A DNA stretch of 64,000 nucleotides from assembly GCA_012744435.1 (NCBI GenBank), contig JAAYCA010000052.1, positions 1 through 64,000 of the forward strand. Reading direction: 5' to 3'. Position 1 is the stretch's first letter. Each line of letters opens with the position of its first letter. Made by a program: the position numbers and the translations under genes. Below the pieces are notes generated by a model that was not told the DNA's origin, did not search any database, and saw only the letters and a program-made list of their open reading frames with translations. The stretch comes from Bacteroidales bacterium. Lineage in GTDB: Bacteria; Bacteroidota; Bacteroidia; Bacteroidales; UBA932. Positions 10,327 through 20,852 of this stretch are shown here, piece after piece.

Positions 10327-10363
10327 TGCACCCCGGATGCGTTAATTTCGCGATCGGGGTGCA
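10327..10363. repeat. Palindrome at a convergent gene junction
   Basis: Perfect 9-bp arms TGCACCCCG (10327-10335) / CGGGGTGCA (10355-10363). Confidence 0.7.
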
Positions 10364-10392
10364 GAAATAGCCTTCCACGCACCCCGACTGTA

Positions 10393-11679
10393 TCAGAGGG
10401 TAAGACTGTGGTCGATGCAGGCGGGGTATTCCTCCGGATAATGGGTGACCATCAGGAGGGTCTTGCCGGGTGCACCGCAGAAGCGGTCCAGCAGGCGCTT
10501 GACGCGCAGGCGCTGCGCCTCGTCCAGGCCGTGCAGCGGTTCGTCCAGCACGTACAGGGGCGGATCCTTGACAAAAGCGCGGGCCACCAGGCATAGCCGC
10601 TGCTCCCCGCTGGAGAGCCGCAGGAAGGGCCTTTCAGCCAGATCTCCTATCCCGAACTCCCCCATCCAGCGCCGTGCGCAGGCATATTGCTCCTCCGTCG
10701 GATGACGGAACAGGCCCTCCGTGTCGAAAAGCCCGCTCGTGACAATGTCCAGCGCCGGTGCGTCCACCTGAAAAGCCCGGTGCAGCTCCGGGCTCACGAA
10801 ACCGATGTGGCGTTTGATGTCCCAGATGGTCTCCCCCGTGCCGCGCGGGCGGCCGAAAAGCTCGATGTCACAGGCATACGCCTGGGGATTGTCGGCGCAG
10901 ATCAGGCTCAGGAGCGTGCTCTTGCCGCTGCCGTTGGCCCCGGTCAGCGCCCAATGCTCTCCCTGCCGGACCGTCCAGTCCAGCCGGTCCAGGATCACGC
11001 GCTCCCCGAAACGGACCATGACCCCGCGCATGCGGATGACGGCGGGGGGCAGGACCGCATCCAGATAGGTTTCCAGGGGCACTTTCTCCCCCGCCACCCC
11101 GTCCGAGACGGGAATGACGTGCGTGATGAACGGCGGGATCTCCGCCACGCGGGAAAGCACCAGCACGAGGGTGGTGCTTGCGGACAGATCCGCCAGCAGG
11201 TGCGTCAGCGCCGTGCGCGTGCGGGGATCCAGCCCGATGAAGGGATTGTCGATCACCAGGATCTCCGGGCCGCCGAGCAGCGCCCGCGTGAGCTGGAACT
11301 TGCGCAGCTCACCCGAAGAAAGCGTCACCAGCGGCTCGTCCAGCAGGGGCGACAGGCCGAACAGGGCGCTCAGCCCGTCCAGCCGCCGCAGGGCCGCCTG
11401 CGGATCGTCGCTGGCAAGCGCCTCCTTGCGCAGCTGCTCCCCCGCCGAGGGCGGGTCCCCTTCCAGGGTAAACAGGTTCCAGCGCTGCTGCATGAAGAAC
11501 GAGCGGTCGCCGTAGCTCCCGTACGAGTCCCGGAAGGTAATGAATTTCGCGCCGCTGCGGCCCGCGAAGGCGGCGGCAAGGCGGCTTTTGCCGGAGGCGT
11601 TTGGGCCCACCAGGGCCAGTTGCTCCCCGGGGCGGACATCAAGCGTCTCCATGGGCTGCAAGCGTTTTCTGATAGACAT
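10393..11679 (-). CDS. Tandem ABC ATP-binding protein (ModF/PhrA-like)
   Basis: Two Walker A motifs (GPNASGKS, GANGSGKST) and two ABC signatures (LSSGELRKFQL, LSSGEQRLCLV). Confidence 0.85.
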   Translation of the reverse strand: MSIRKRLQPMETLDVRPGEQLALVGPNASGKSRLAAAFAGRSGAKFITFRDSYGSYGDRSFFMQQRWNLFTLEGDPPSAGEQLRKEALASDDPQAALRRLDGLSALFGLSPLLDEPLVTLSSGELRKFQLTRALLGGPEILVIDNPFIGLDPRTRTALTHLLADLSASTTLVLVLSRVAEIPPFITHVIPVSDGVAGEKVPLETYLDAVLPPAVIRMRGVMVRFGERVILDRLDWTVRQGEHWALTGANGSGKSTLLSLICADNPQAYACDIELFGRPRGTGETIWDIKRHIGFVSPELHRAFQVDAPALDIVTSGLFDTEGLFRHPTEEQYACARRWMGEFGIGDLAERPFLRLSSGEQRLCLVARAFVKDPPLYVLDEPLHGLDEAQRLRVKRLLDRFCGAPGKTLLMVTHYPEEYPACIDHSLTL

Positions 11680-12406
11680 CCTGGATAAGCAGGCCGGCCA
11701 GCGTCATCCCGAAGATGGCGGTGATGTGCGCGAGTGAACCGTTGATCTGCGCCTTGTTGAAAAGCTCGCTCTCCGGCTCGCCGACGCCTCCCCGGTTGGG
11801 CAGCACCTCCTCGTCATAGACGCAGCGGAACTTGTGGCCCGGCCAGGTATGGTTCTGCTTGAACTTCTTGCGGATGGCGGCACCCAGCGGGCATCCGCGG
11901 ACATTCCAGAACTCCGCCACGCGCACCTGCGTGGGATCGACCTTGCAGGCCGCGCCCATCGAGCAGAAAAAGACCGCCGGGGTGCGCGTCGCGCGCAGGA
12001 TGAGCTCTCCCTTGTCCTTGAGCGAGTCGATGGCGTCGAGGATGTAGTCGTATCCCTCCATCTCGAACTCCCCCGCCGTTTCGGCGCTGAACACCTTGTG
12101 CAAGGCCGTGATCTGCACGTCCGGCGCGATCTCCAGCAGGCGGTCCCGGAGGGCCTCCACCTTCACCCGCCCCACCGTGTGCGGCGTCGCCATCAGCTGG
12201 CGGTTCACGTTGGTGACGCCGATCACGTCGGCGTCCACCAGCGTCAGGTGCTTTACGCCCGAACGGACCAGCCCTTCGGCGCACCAGCTCCCGACGCCGC
12301 CGGCTCCGAACAGCAGGACACGGACTTCTCCCAGGCGCGCAAGCACGTCCTGGCCGAGCAGCAGTTCGGTCCTGGCGGAATAGTCCAGATTCGTCGCGGT
12401 TGACAT
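11639..12406 (-). CDS. tcdA: tRNA threonylcarbamoyladenosine dehydratase
   Basis: ThiF/E1-like GAGGVGSWCAEGLVRSGVKHLTLVDAD motif; start at MSTATNLDYSARTELLLG; -7 box CAAAGATA at 12415-12422. Confidence 0.85.
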   Translation of the reverse strand: MSTATNLDYSARTELLLGQDVLARLGEVRVLLFGAGGVGSWCAEGLVRSGVKHLTLVDADVIGVTNVNRQLMATPHTVGRVKVEALRDRLLEIAPDVQITALHKVFSAETAGEFEMEGYDYILDAIDSLKDKGELILRATRTPAVFFCSMGAACKVDPTQVRVAEFWNVRGCPLGAAIRKKFKQNHTWPGHKFRCVYDEEVLPNRGGVGEPESELFNKAQINGSLAHITAIFGMTLAGLLIQDVYQKTLAAHGDA

Positions 12407-12431
12407 CACAGGGGCAAAGATACGCCATTTT

Positions 12432-15400
12432 TCAATTAAATGCACCGCTCGTGTCCACGAACACCCCGCGCCAGGTATCCCCCGCCGCACCGTTCTCGTT
12501 GGCGATGTACGGGCCCCACTGGCCCCGCTGCGGGACGGAGCGGCCATATTCGAAATTGGAGGTCCCCACGAGGCCGCTCCCCCATTTGGCGTCAAAGTAG
12601 TTGACGGCAGCCTGGCTCCAGTTGTTCGCAGAAGCGTAGCTTCCCTCCAGATAACGCACGTCAAAGCTGTTGACCTGCGGGAAAGTCAATACACTGGTCC
12701 CGGATGCCACCAGGTAATATCCGGTGCCGGATTTCTTATACAGGCGGGTACTGCTGAGATGATTGTACCATTCCCGTGTATCCAGGAAAGACAGCAACTG
12801 GGCCCGGCCCGACGCCGTCATCTGCGGTCCCATGCGCATCAGGTATTTCTGCGACTTGAGCGGGAGATAAAACACGCTGGCATACCGGGAGCGGGTGGCG
12901 CCGACAAAGTAGCCGAACATGGTCACATAGTTGAGTGTCAGGGAATTGTCGGCGGTCTCCATCTGCCGGTGATCCCACTTGTTTTCATACTTGAAAGAGA
13001 TGGTCTGGACCCCGTATGGAAGAAGCAGCCCGCCGGGAACCGGTTCATTCCGGGAGGAGCGCATCACCTGATGCGTCTCGTCATACAGCCATCTGACCTT
13101 GCCGCCGGACCCCGTGTCCGGCGTATCTTCCACCAGTTCCAGCACCGGGCCGTATTGAAGCCCTGACGGACAGGTAAACCGGGTTTCCGGGCCTGTCCGC
13201 GCCATCGTCACCCGGGACCAGTCGTATCCCCGTCCCCGGTATTTCACCCAGATCGAGAAGGACTCATCATCGGAAAACTGGTCGATCGGAACAGAGGCCG
13301 TCCCCTGCTGGAAGTAGTTGACGGAAAACTTCGCCTCGGACGGGTCGATGGCAAAATGGCTCTTTCCGTCTGCATTGAAGCCCTCCACCGTCAGCCGGGA
13401 GAAATGAATGGTCCGCGACAGGATGATGCCGCTGTTCAAATCCGGCTGCAGGCGAAACAGTCCGGTCGCGTCGTTCGTATAGACGCGCAAGCGTTTGCCG
13501 GTGTCCCACAGACCGGTCGAAGCATGATAGGCTTTGTCTTCCAGATTCCCGGAAGCGTTGCTTGTCGTCTTTACGCACATCGTGGCATTCTCCTGGTCGT
13601 AGGCGATCCCGGACAGGAAATACTGCGGATCAGCACTCTCCGGGACCACCCGGAAGGCAAGCAGGGAGGCATACAGCGTCGGATCAAAGTCGGACGCGGA
13701 TAGGAAAGAACCGCCGTCGAATGTCTTGTAGCCGATCCGCGGGACGTCCACCTCGTTGCCGTCCAACGGCAGGAAAGTCGGTCCGTTGTAGTCTGAGGGC
13801 TTGCTGGCCAAGGGTTCACTGATCCGCACATCCACTTCGAAGGTATCATTCAGGTAGTCCTCCGAGAAGAACAGGATTTTCCCGTTCCGGGAGGTCCAGC
13901 CGGCGTGGCAGCCCTGGAAACGGTTCGGGTAGAATGCATAGATGTCCAGCCTGCCGCCGCTGAGCCGCTGGGCCGGATAGTCCGACAGTTTCCGGCTGAC
14001 ATTCCCCGACGCATCCAGCACGGCCGTCGGGAAAGCGCCGCCGCCATGGTCCGCCTTCCACTGGCGGTTCGCCGTGTGAGAGGCCCCGGAAGCAGTATTT
14101 CCACACGGATCCTGGTCCGCCGCGTAAGCCATCGAGCTCCCGGTAAAACCGCTGACCGTGACCGTCCGTTTCTGCCCCAGGTAGAACTCGTCCGTCAGGC
14201 TCTTTCCATCCGCAACAGCCACCTGTATGTTGTCGCAGAGCCTGATCTTGAAGCGGACCGCGGTTCCGTTCGGCAACAGCGTCAGAGACAGGAGCCGCTC
14301 TTCGCCCCGGTGACTGTCGAACAGGGCTTCGTCCGTGACAGAGAGCCGGAGGCATGCTTTCGTCTTGTCCCAGGAAGGCCGGATCCCGCGGGCCGAAAGC
14401 CAGGCTCCGTCGGCCGTCGAGACGGACATCAGGTCCGCATACCAGGCGCAATCGGAGAGATCCGAAGGGATGAATGCCGCCGAGGAGGCAGCGTCCTTTC
14501 CGAGCAGCGCATTGCCGGCGGCCAGACGGCCGGAGGGATTCATATAGAGATAAAAAGCGCCGTCCCGGTTTTTGCGGACCGCCACGGTCCGCTCATCCTC
14601 CAGGCGGTCGGTAAAGGCCGGATCCGCCGTAAGGCAGAACAGACGCGTATCCGTCCAGCTGTCCAGCTGCACCTTCCAGTCAGGCTGGAACAGGCTGCCG
14701 ACGCGAAAGCTCAGGCGGATGTCGTATTCGCGGCCCCGCTCCAGGTCGAAATTGCTGCAGTTGTCCGCCCCGACATAGAAACGGTATGTCACGTCGCCGC
14801 CATAGCCCCCCGCCGCAGGGTCCAGAGAGCCCTCGAATTCGATATAGGTCACATACGGCTCCACCGCAGACTTCCCCCGGGCGATCAATTCTTCCCGCGT
14901 CTTCTTGCGGCTGTCCGTATTGCCGGGCAGGAGCGTCCCCTGCATGTTTTCGGGGACATAGAAGCTGAATGTCGCAACCGAAGCATTGGACGCCCGCATA
15001 TCCGGATCATAATCGCTCTCGGAGAGAACATCGGCTGCTTCGGCCGCCTTCTGGGAAAGGGTGGAGAAAGGGTGCAGACACCCGTTCACCTGGCGGAGAT
15101 ACAGTTTCCTGTTCACGAAGTAACCGGGGTTCGAGCCGCCTCCGTCAAAGGCGGCATGATCGATCCGCACGGTCAGCTTGCTGAACAGCCGCCTGCATTT
15201 GTCCGAATCCGGGATCCCCTTTCCCGCAGACAGCTGCGCAACCGTGTTCACGGCTTTCCGTACATGCATATAGGGAATCCCGCAAGAGGCCACTTCCGCA
15301 AAACGCTCCCTGCGGTAGGCACTGTTCAGATCGCCGCCGTCCAGGCGGTACGCCAGGGCTTCCAGATTGGTCTCGTCCATCGGGAAACCGTCTCCCAGCG

Positions 15401-15809
15401 CCTCGACCAGATGGACAGCCTTCCCGTCCGATTTGCGGATTGCGTTGAGATTGCCCAGGATGTAAAAATCACATTCCGCCAGCGGCACCCGGAGTTTGAG
15501 CGGCACCCGGTCCTGGTCCCGCAATTCTTCCTGCGTATAGAAACGGTACGAATCCATCCGCCCCGTCGCCGTCCGGAACACGAGGACCAGGGCTCCCGTC
15601 CCTTTCGCTTCTACATCCTGGAGCAGGGATGCCTTGGTCCCCTCCGTCCGGGACATGTCCGTCCCGATGCTGAGCGGGAGTTCCGCCCAGGCCGTATCTT
15701 CCCCCTCCGGCGGAGCAAAATAAACCTGGATGCTGTCGGGCTCACATGCCAGACCCAGGCAGAGCGCGGCCACACCGCACAGCCGTCTAACAGTCTTTTT
15801 TATTTTCAT
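12432..15809 (-). CDS. Very large DUF4906-like fimbrial (type V pilus) lipoprotein, putative tip/adhesin
   Basis: About 1125 aa; lipobox-like LGLACEPD; last gene of the fimbrial cluster. Confidence 0.6.
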   Translation of the reverse strand: MKIKKTVRRLCGVAALCLGLACEPDSIQVYFAPPEGEDTAWAELPLSIGTDMSRTEGTKASLLQDVEAKGTGALVLVFRTATGRMDSYRFYTQEELRDQDRVPLKLRVPLAECDFYILGNLNAIRKSDGKAVHLVEALGDGFPMDETNLEALAYRLDGGDLNSAYRRERFAEVASCGIPYMHVRKAVNTVAQLSAGKGIPDSDKCRRLFSKLTVRIDHAAFDGGGSNPGYFVNRKLYLRQVNGCLHPFSTLSQKAAEAADVLSESDYDPDMRASNASVATFSFYVPENMQGTLLPGNTDSRKKTREELIARGKSAVEPYVTYIEFEGSLDPAAGGYGGDVTYRFYVGADNCSNFDLERGREYDIRLSFRVGSLFQPDWKVQLDSWTDTRLFCLTADPAFTDRLEDERTVAVRKNRDGAFYLYMNPSGRLAAGNALLGKDAASSAAFIPSDLSDCAWYADLMSVSTADGAWLSARGIRPSWDKTKACLRLSVTDEALFDSHRGEERLLSLTLLPNGTAVRFKIRLCDNIQVAVADGKSLTDEFYLGQKRTVTVSGFTGSSMAYAADQDPCGNTASGASHTANRQWKADHGGGAFPTAVLDASGNVSRKLSDYPAQRLSGGRLDIYAFYPNRFQGCHAGWTSRNGKILFFSEDYLNDTFEVDVRISEPLASKPSDYNGPTFLPLDGNEVDVPRIGYKTFDGGSFLSASDFDPTLYASLLAFRVVPESADPQYFLSGIAYDQENATMCVKTTSNASGNLEDKAYHASTGLWDTGKRLRVYTNDATGLFRLQPDLNSGIILSRTIHFSRLTVEGFNADGKSHFAIDPSEAKFSVNYFQQGTASVPIDQFSDDESFSIWVKYRGRGYDWSRVTMARTGPETRFTCPSGLQYGPVLELVEDTPDTGSGGKVRWLYDETHQVMRSSRNEPVPGGLLLPYGVQTISFKYENKWDHRQMETADNSLTLNYVTMFGYFVGATRSRYASVFYLPLKSQKYLMRMGPQMTASGRAQLLSFLDTREWYNHLSSTRLYKKSGTGYYLVASGTSVLTFPQVNSFDVRYLEGSYASANNWSQAAVNYFDAKWGSGLVGTSNFEYGRSVPQRGQWGPYIANENGAAGDTWRGVFVDTSGAFN

Positions 15810-15822
15810 AGCATTGCAATCA

Positions 15823-16653
15823 TTATATTTCAATTTCGTGATAATGGTCGTCCCCCTCCCATTCCTGCACCGTCAGGCGGATGCCCGCTTCCGAAATACC
15901 GACCTTTACGGCAATGTCCTTCAAATCCTCCTGACGCCAGTCATATCCCTGCTTTTCAAAGGCTTTACCCAGATCCAGCACATAGTCCGCACGCCCTTCC
16001 GAAGCGTCGTCGGCATCCGGGAGAAAAAGTTCCAGCCGCATGTTGTTCTCTTTCTGGCGCGGCAGGACGCCGTACCACTCCCCGACGGCATTCGGCCCCA
16101 CAACGGAACGGTAAGCCCCTTCCACCGGCTCCAGCGTGTAGATGTTCATCCCGGAACAGTCTGCCAGCAGGCGGAAACGCCAGGGATAATCCGAAGGGGC
16201 GGTCGGAGAACCATCGAACAGAAATTTGATCAGACAGTACTGCTTGTGCGGAACGGCATCCAGGACGAAGGCATCGTTTTCCGCGGAAAAGGACGCACCG
16301 AAGGCCCACAGCAGGTCCGCCTGCCGGCCGGTCGGGATGAACAGGTTTTCTTCCGACAGCCGGCTGTTCTCCACGCCCGCAAGCACGGCCGCCCGGGCAT
16401 AATCGCGCGGACAGGCCTGTTCATATCCTCCCCGGAGATAGGACAGGAAGTTGATCTCATCCCGGATGAGCAGGCGGTCTGACGAGAAGGAGACCGTGCC
16501 GTCCTGCAGTCCCTGCTGCGCAAACCGGTCTGTCAGGACCGTCACGTAGACAGGACATTCCATCCGGTCTTCCTTGACGGTGCACGCCATGCAGGCGACA
16601 GCCGCGGCGGAGACGGCGAGCCCCCGCCGGACAAAGCTAGATATCCTGGTCAT
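15823..16653 (-). CDS. FimB/Mfa2-family fimbrial anchor subunit
   Basis: Lipoprotein with MACTVKEDRMECP N-terminus, between pilin-like genes. Confidence 0.7.
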   Translation of the reverse strand: MTRISSFVRRGLAVSAAAVACMACTVKEDRMECPVYVTVLTDRFAQQGLQDGTVSFSSDRLLIRDEINFLSYLRGGYEQACPRDYARAAVLAGVENSRLSEENLFIPTGRQADLLWAFGASFSAENDAFVLDAVPHKQYCLIKFLFDGSPTAPSDYPWRFRLLADCSGMNIYTLEPVEGAYRSVVGPNAVGEWYGVLPRQKENNMRLELFLPDADDASEGRADYVLDLGKAFEKQGYDWRQEDLKDIAVKVGISEAGIRLTVQEWEGDDHYHEIEI

Positions 16654-17725
16654 AACGGTCTCCGGAATCCCAGTCGCATACCCTGACGACACTGGTGACG
16701 TCTTCAAACTTCACCGGCCGGTTGACATCCAGGGTCCCCGGACGGTGAATGATCAAATTGACACGGTACTGTTTGTTGGCCTCCAGCCCGCCGGCGATGG
16801 ACACGGGGTAATAGTATTTCTGCCAGTCGTGACCGTTGAAGACGGAAGCTTCGAGCACCAGCAGGGTCGAACGGGGACACCAGGAGGCATCTTCGCTGGG
16901 CGCGCATGCGTTCGGATAGGCATAAAAGGCATGGGGCGTGGTGTCCACGTCACCGTAGTTCAGCAATTTGGGCGTCACCCGGTCATAAATGATTCCTTCG
17001 GAAAGGGTTGTCTGCCCCTCCATACGGGCATACCAGCTTTCCGTGGGGAGTGTCGAGGCTTCGGTGGTCCCGCCAAAATTTACACGGCCGGGTACGTTCA
17101 GCAGATAACAGTCTTCCACCCGGAACACCCCGCTTTTCTGATAAGCGGGCGAACTGAAATCCTGCGTAACCGTCTCCAGGATCACCGACGCGGCCATCCG
17201 CCGGACTTCGATCTCCACATCCTCACGGCCTTCATGGAGCATTCTGGGACCGCTCGTCCCCACCATCAGCAACTTGTCCTTGCGGGCATCCTTCAGGTCA
17301 TGGGTCAGGGCGAGGAAATCGTCTTTCGTCGCCACGGCATCCGGACCGGCGGTATGGTCCAGGGCGTCATTGACCACGGCCCAGATCTCCCGCTCCCCTG
17401 TCGAACATTTCACCGTGATGCCGTTGTAGCTGCCCGTCGAAACGTCAAGCTCCTGGTCGAAACCTGCCGACACGGCTACTTCCAGATTGCCGGCATCCCC
17501 GCCGTTCCCGCCGCGGAACACGAAGATCTGGACATTGCGGATCATCTTCTCGTTCGAGTCCGTCTGCGCAGCCACTTTCGTGGCGGGCGGACAGAAATTC
17601 ACGGACAACAGGGTCTCCCCGGCCGGGGCGGAAAGCTCTGCCTGCGGGCCTTCAAACTTGTTGCAGGCACTGAAGATCAGCGCCGAAGCCGCGGCAAGCG
17701 CGGCGATATCTTTCATTCTTTTCAT
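16637..17725 (-). CDS. FimA/Mfa1-family fimbrillin lipoprotein
   Basis: Lipobox ALIFSACNK; fimbrillin-like architecture (IRNVQIFVFRGG..., EIWAVVNDA). Confidence 0.75.
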   Translation of the reverse strand: MKRMKDIAALAAASALIFSACNKFEGPQAELSAPAGETLLSVNFCPPATKVAAQTDSNEKMIRNVQIFVFRGGNGGDAGNLEVAVSAGFDQELDVSTGSYNGITVKCSTGEREIWAVVNDALDHTAGPDAVATKDDFLALTHDLKDARKDKLLMVGTSGPRMLHEGREDVEIEVRRMAASVILETVTQDFSSPAYQKSGVFRVEDCYLLNVPGRVNFGGTTEASTLPTESWYARMEGQTTLSEGIIYDRVTPKLLNYGDVDTTPHAFYAYPNACAPSEDASWCPRSTLLVLEASVFNGHDWQKYYYPVSIAGGLEANKQYRVNLIIHRPGTLDVNRPVKFEDVTSVVRVCDWDSGDRYDQDI

Positions 17726-17747
17726 TGCGTTTTTGTCGTTTCGGTTT

Positions 17748-18806
17748 TCAGATTGTCTCGGACACGGGCGTTCCCGTCGTCCAGGGAAGGATCTGCACGG
17801 TCGCCGTGAGTTCCGCCTTGTCTATCTTCGCGAAAGGATTGTCCTCCTTGTTCCCCAGTCCGGTGATGGTCAGGTCCACTTTATACTCGGTATTGGCCGC
17901 AAGACCTCCTTTCAGGGCAACCGGATAATAGTAGTTCCGGTCCTTGATCCGGACCACGGTCATCAAGACCGTCGCCGTCGGCGTGAAGGGATCGGAGAAA
18001 CCGTTGTTCGGACTCGTCAGCGCATTCGGGAAGGCATAAAAGAAACGGTTCCCATAGGTTTTTGTCCCGCCGGAGGCGATATCGTCCCCGAGCGAATGGA
18101 ATGTGAGCTCGGCACATTCGGCCGCATTCGAGCCGGTCCCGATCACCTGCGTGCGGACATGGCCCCGGGTGGCATCGCGGTTGACGAACGAAGCCGGATC
18201 CGGGCTCGCATTCCCTTTCAGGTTCTGGTTGCCGACGGCATTGCAGAGAAAGGCGTGAACAATCTTCACGGTCCCGTAAGGGGCCGGAAGATTGTTCTTT
18301 ACGCTGTTCAGCGAGATACGCGCCACCCCGCGGACCAGATCCACGCTCGCAGCGCCGCCGGAAGCGGCACTGACGGAGACGGAAGACATGCTCCCGCGCA
18401 TCACCAGACCTGACGTCTGATTATCCGAAAGCGCATAGCTGACCGTTTCCAGGTCCGAAAGCAGGTATTTTGCATTGACCCGCGAGGCCAGCGACCCGTT
18501 CATGTTGGCGATGGCATAGACGGTCTTGACCCCCGTCTTGACCGGGAATTTTGCGGATTTCCGTCCGATCTCATCCGTTGTGCAGGCATGGACGATGTCC
18601 AGCATCCCGTCGGCATCGAAAACATACAGGGACAGGTTGTTCACCGCGTTCTCGGCATCCGTCCCGGGCGTCGCTTTCGATTCCGGGATGCCGCTGAGGT
18701 TCACGGTCAGTTCGGATTCGGTGCCGGGCACTTCCGCCCCCGGCAGCCGGCTGCATCCGGCGGCAAGCAGTACCGCAGCGGGAAGCAACATACATAAGTT
18801 CTTCAT
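17748..18806 (-). CDS. FimA/Mfa1-family fimbrillin lipoprotein (second paralog)
   Basis: Lipobox LLAAGCSR; VNNLSLYVFDADGMLD and VYAIANMNG motifs as in fimbrillins. Confidence 0.7.
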   Translation of the reverse strand: MKNLCMLLPAAVLLAAGCSRLPGAEVPGTESELTVNLSGIPESKATPGTDAENAVNNLSLYVFDADGMLDIVHACTTDEIGRKSAKFPVKTGVKTVYAIANMNGSLASRVNAKYLLSDLETVSYALSDNQTSGLVMRGSMSSVSVSAASGGAASVDLVRGVARISLNSVKNNLPAPYGTVKIVHAFLCNAVGNQNLKGNASPDPASFVNRDATRGHVRTQVIGTGSNAAECAELTFHSLGDDIASGGTKTYGNRFFYAFPNALTSPNNGFSDPFTPTATVLMTVVRIKDRNYYYPVALKGGLAANTEYKVDLTITGLGNKEDNPFAKIDKAELTATVQILPWTTGTPVSETI

Positions 18807-18831
18807 GTAAAAACAGTTTATTCTTTATAAT

Positions 18832-20847
18832 TCAATAAATCAGGTCTCCCCAATCCTCTTCCTCTTCCTGATTGAGAGCATACTTGCGGATGAGCGCTGA
18901 TATCTCCGGATCCAGGTTCCCGCGGCTCACATAGGAGCGGTCCTGGCCGCAGGCATCCAGGTAATGCTGCACCGCCTGCTGCTCATCGCCTTCGCGGGCG
19001 GACAGCAGCGCCAGCATGTAGTTGACCGGCGCCGTACGGGGCAGATCGCGCAGAATGGCCTGCGCGGAGACATTCCGGTCCAGCGCCACATAGGCAACGG
19101 CCGTATTGTAGTCCTGGTACGGGGTCAGATAATCCAAAGCCCTTTCATATTCGTGGTCCCGTATCGCCTCGATCCCGCGCATGTAGGCGGAATCCAGTTC
19201 CGTGGTATGGACGGTATCCTTGACCATGCCCTTGCGGTGCAGGGCAAAGGTGAAACGGACCGTCCGCAGGCGCGGATAGTATTGCTCCGTCAGGTGCTTG
19301 TACCAAGACTCGCCCCGCATCCGCTTTTCCCGTTCATCCGGATCCTTCAGCGCCTGCAGACGGAAGTAGTCTTCCTTTTGCGCCTCGGTCATCAGACTGT
19401 CAAGCTGTACGAAATCGTCCAGTGCCAGCCAGTTCTCCCCGCCGCTGCGCGACAGGAAGCGGATTTCGCGGGAGGCCCGGTCGGAAGTCCGCACCGCCCC
19501 TTCGGAGAAATCGTCACCAACCTGGATAATGGCTCCGTCTTCGCGCCGCACAGAATCCCGCACATATTGGATATAACGTTCAAAGTAATCCGACGCCGCG
19601 CGGGAACGTCTGTAAGTCAAGCTGTTGTTGGAAGATACCGAGCCTTCCGGCGAAGCCGAGGCAGCAATGGTCACACTGTCCAGTTCGTAGGTCTCGTTGA
19701 GCAGCAGGTTCCGCAGATTCTCTTTGATGTATGAGATTTCCCGCGCATTGTCGCCCAGTTTTTCCTCGATCTCGTGACGTCCCGTCCGGAAATCGATGTT
19801 GGAAGACGTATTCGCCTCCAGATTGCGGGAAAGGATCACGGTCTTGTAGCGCTCCGTCCCGTCCACAAAGGAGGACACCGAGGAAATGTAGAAGGTCAGC
19901 GGATCGGACTGCGGCACCGTGTAGAGCCGGCGGTCCTGCTCGAAGATCTCACCGCATAGGCGGATATCCGCCTTGCGGAGCTTGGGGCGGGTGGTGATGG
20001 TCTGGACATAGTTGTAGATGAACTCCCCCGACGAGCCGCGGATCACCGTATCGAGCCGGATACCGTCCGTGACGAGAGGCGCCTTGACATACTTCCGGAA
20101 CATCCGTTCCCGGTCCGCCTTGCGCCGTTCGTTGCGGCGCAGCAGGAACTTGTTGGTATAATGCTCTACGGCTTCCTGCTCGGAAACGCCGAAGTAGCTG
20201 GCGAAGAGTTCATCCGAAACGTAGGAGGAGTCCGTCTTCAGAGCATAGACCTGCGGGATGTTCCTCTCCAGGAAAATCTCCAGATTGCGCAGGTCCACAA
20301 AGGCCAGCGTATCGGTGACTATCCTCCCCAGGAATTTCTCATATTGTTCATAACCACGTAATTGCGCCTTCCGATAATCTGCACCCGTGATCACCACGTC
20401 ATCCAGCCTGAGGCTATCCTCGAGCAGATAGAGGTCCGGATGCAGCCGGAGCTGCCAGCGGGAATCCTGCAGCTGCTGCGGCACGACCACCTGGAATTCC
20501 AGATCGATCCGCCCGTGGCGTTCGGCCACGTTGCGGAAGCGGGCCGTGACAACGGCGGCATCCAGCCGTTCCGCGGCCACCATCTCTCCCGTCTCCTCAT
20601 CCCGGATGGCCTGCATCAGGATCATTTCCCGGCCCTGCAGGTCCGTCACGCGAAGCGTATCCCGCCGCGGGACGCCCCCCGTCGGAATGGTCGGGAGCGC
20701 TGTCCTGTCGGCCGGCAAGCGGAGGGTCGCGCCCATCTGCTCCCGCTGGAGCGTACCCAGCTTGCGCTGCGAAGCACAAGATGCAAGGATCAGCAACAGT
20801 ATGCCTGCCGACAGGCAGATCCGGGCAGTCTTATCACGATTCTCCAT
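18832..20847 (-). CDS. OmpA-like outer membrane lipoprotein associated with the pilus locus
   Basis: Lipobox LILASCASQ; ELDSVTIAASASPEGSVSSNNSLTYRRSRAASDYF OmpA-like segment; C-terminal repeats. Confidence 0.6.
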   Translation of the reverse strand: MENRDKTARICLSAGILLLILASCASQRKLGTLQREQMGATLRLPADRTALPTIPTGGVPRRDTLRVTDLQGREMILMQAIRDEETGEMVAAERLDAAVVTARFRNVAERHGRIDLEFQVVVPQQLQDSRWQLRLHPDLYLLEDSLRLDDVVITGADYRKAQLRGYEQYEKFLGRIVTDTLAFVDLRNLEIFLERNIPQVYALKTDSSYVSDELFASYFGVSEQEAVEHYTNKFLLRRNERRKADRERMFRKYVKAPLVTDGIRLDTVIRGSSGEFIYNYVQTITTRPKLRKADIRLCGEIFEQDRRLYTVPQSDPLTFYISSVSSFVDGTERYKTVILSRNLEANTSSNIDFRTGRHEIEEKLGDNAREISYIKENLRNLLLNETYELDSVTIAASASPEGSVSSNNSLTYRRSRAASDYFERYIQYVRDSVRREDGAIIQVGDDFSEGAVRTSDRASREIRFLSRSGGENWLALDDFVQLDSLMTEAQKEDYFRLQALKDPDEREKRMRGESWYKHLTEQYYPRLRTVRFTFALHRKGMVKDTVHTTELDSAYMRGIEAIRDHEYERALDYLTPYQDYNTAVAYVALDRNVSAQAILRDLPRTAPVNYMLALLSAREGDEQQAVQHYLDACGQDRSYVSRGNLDPEISALIRKYALNQEEEEDWGDLIY

Positions 20848-20852
20848 AGTCT

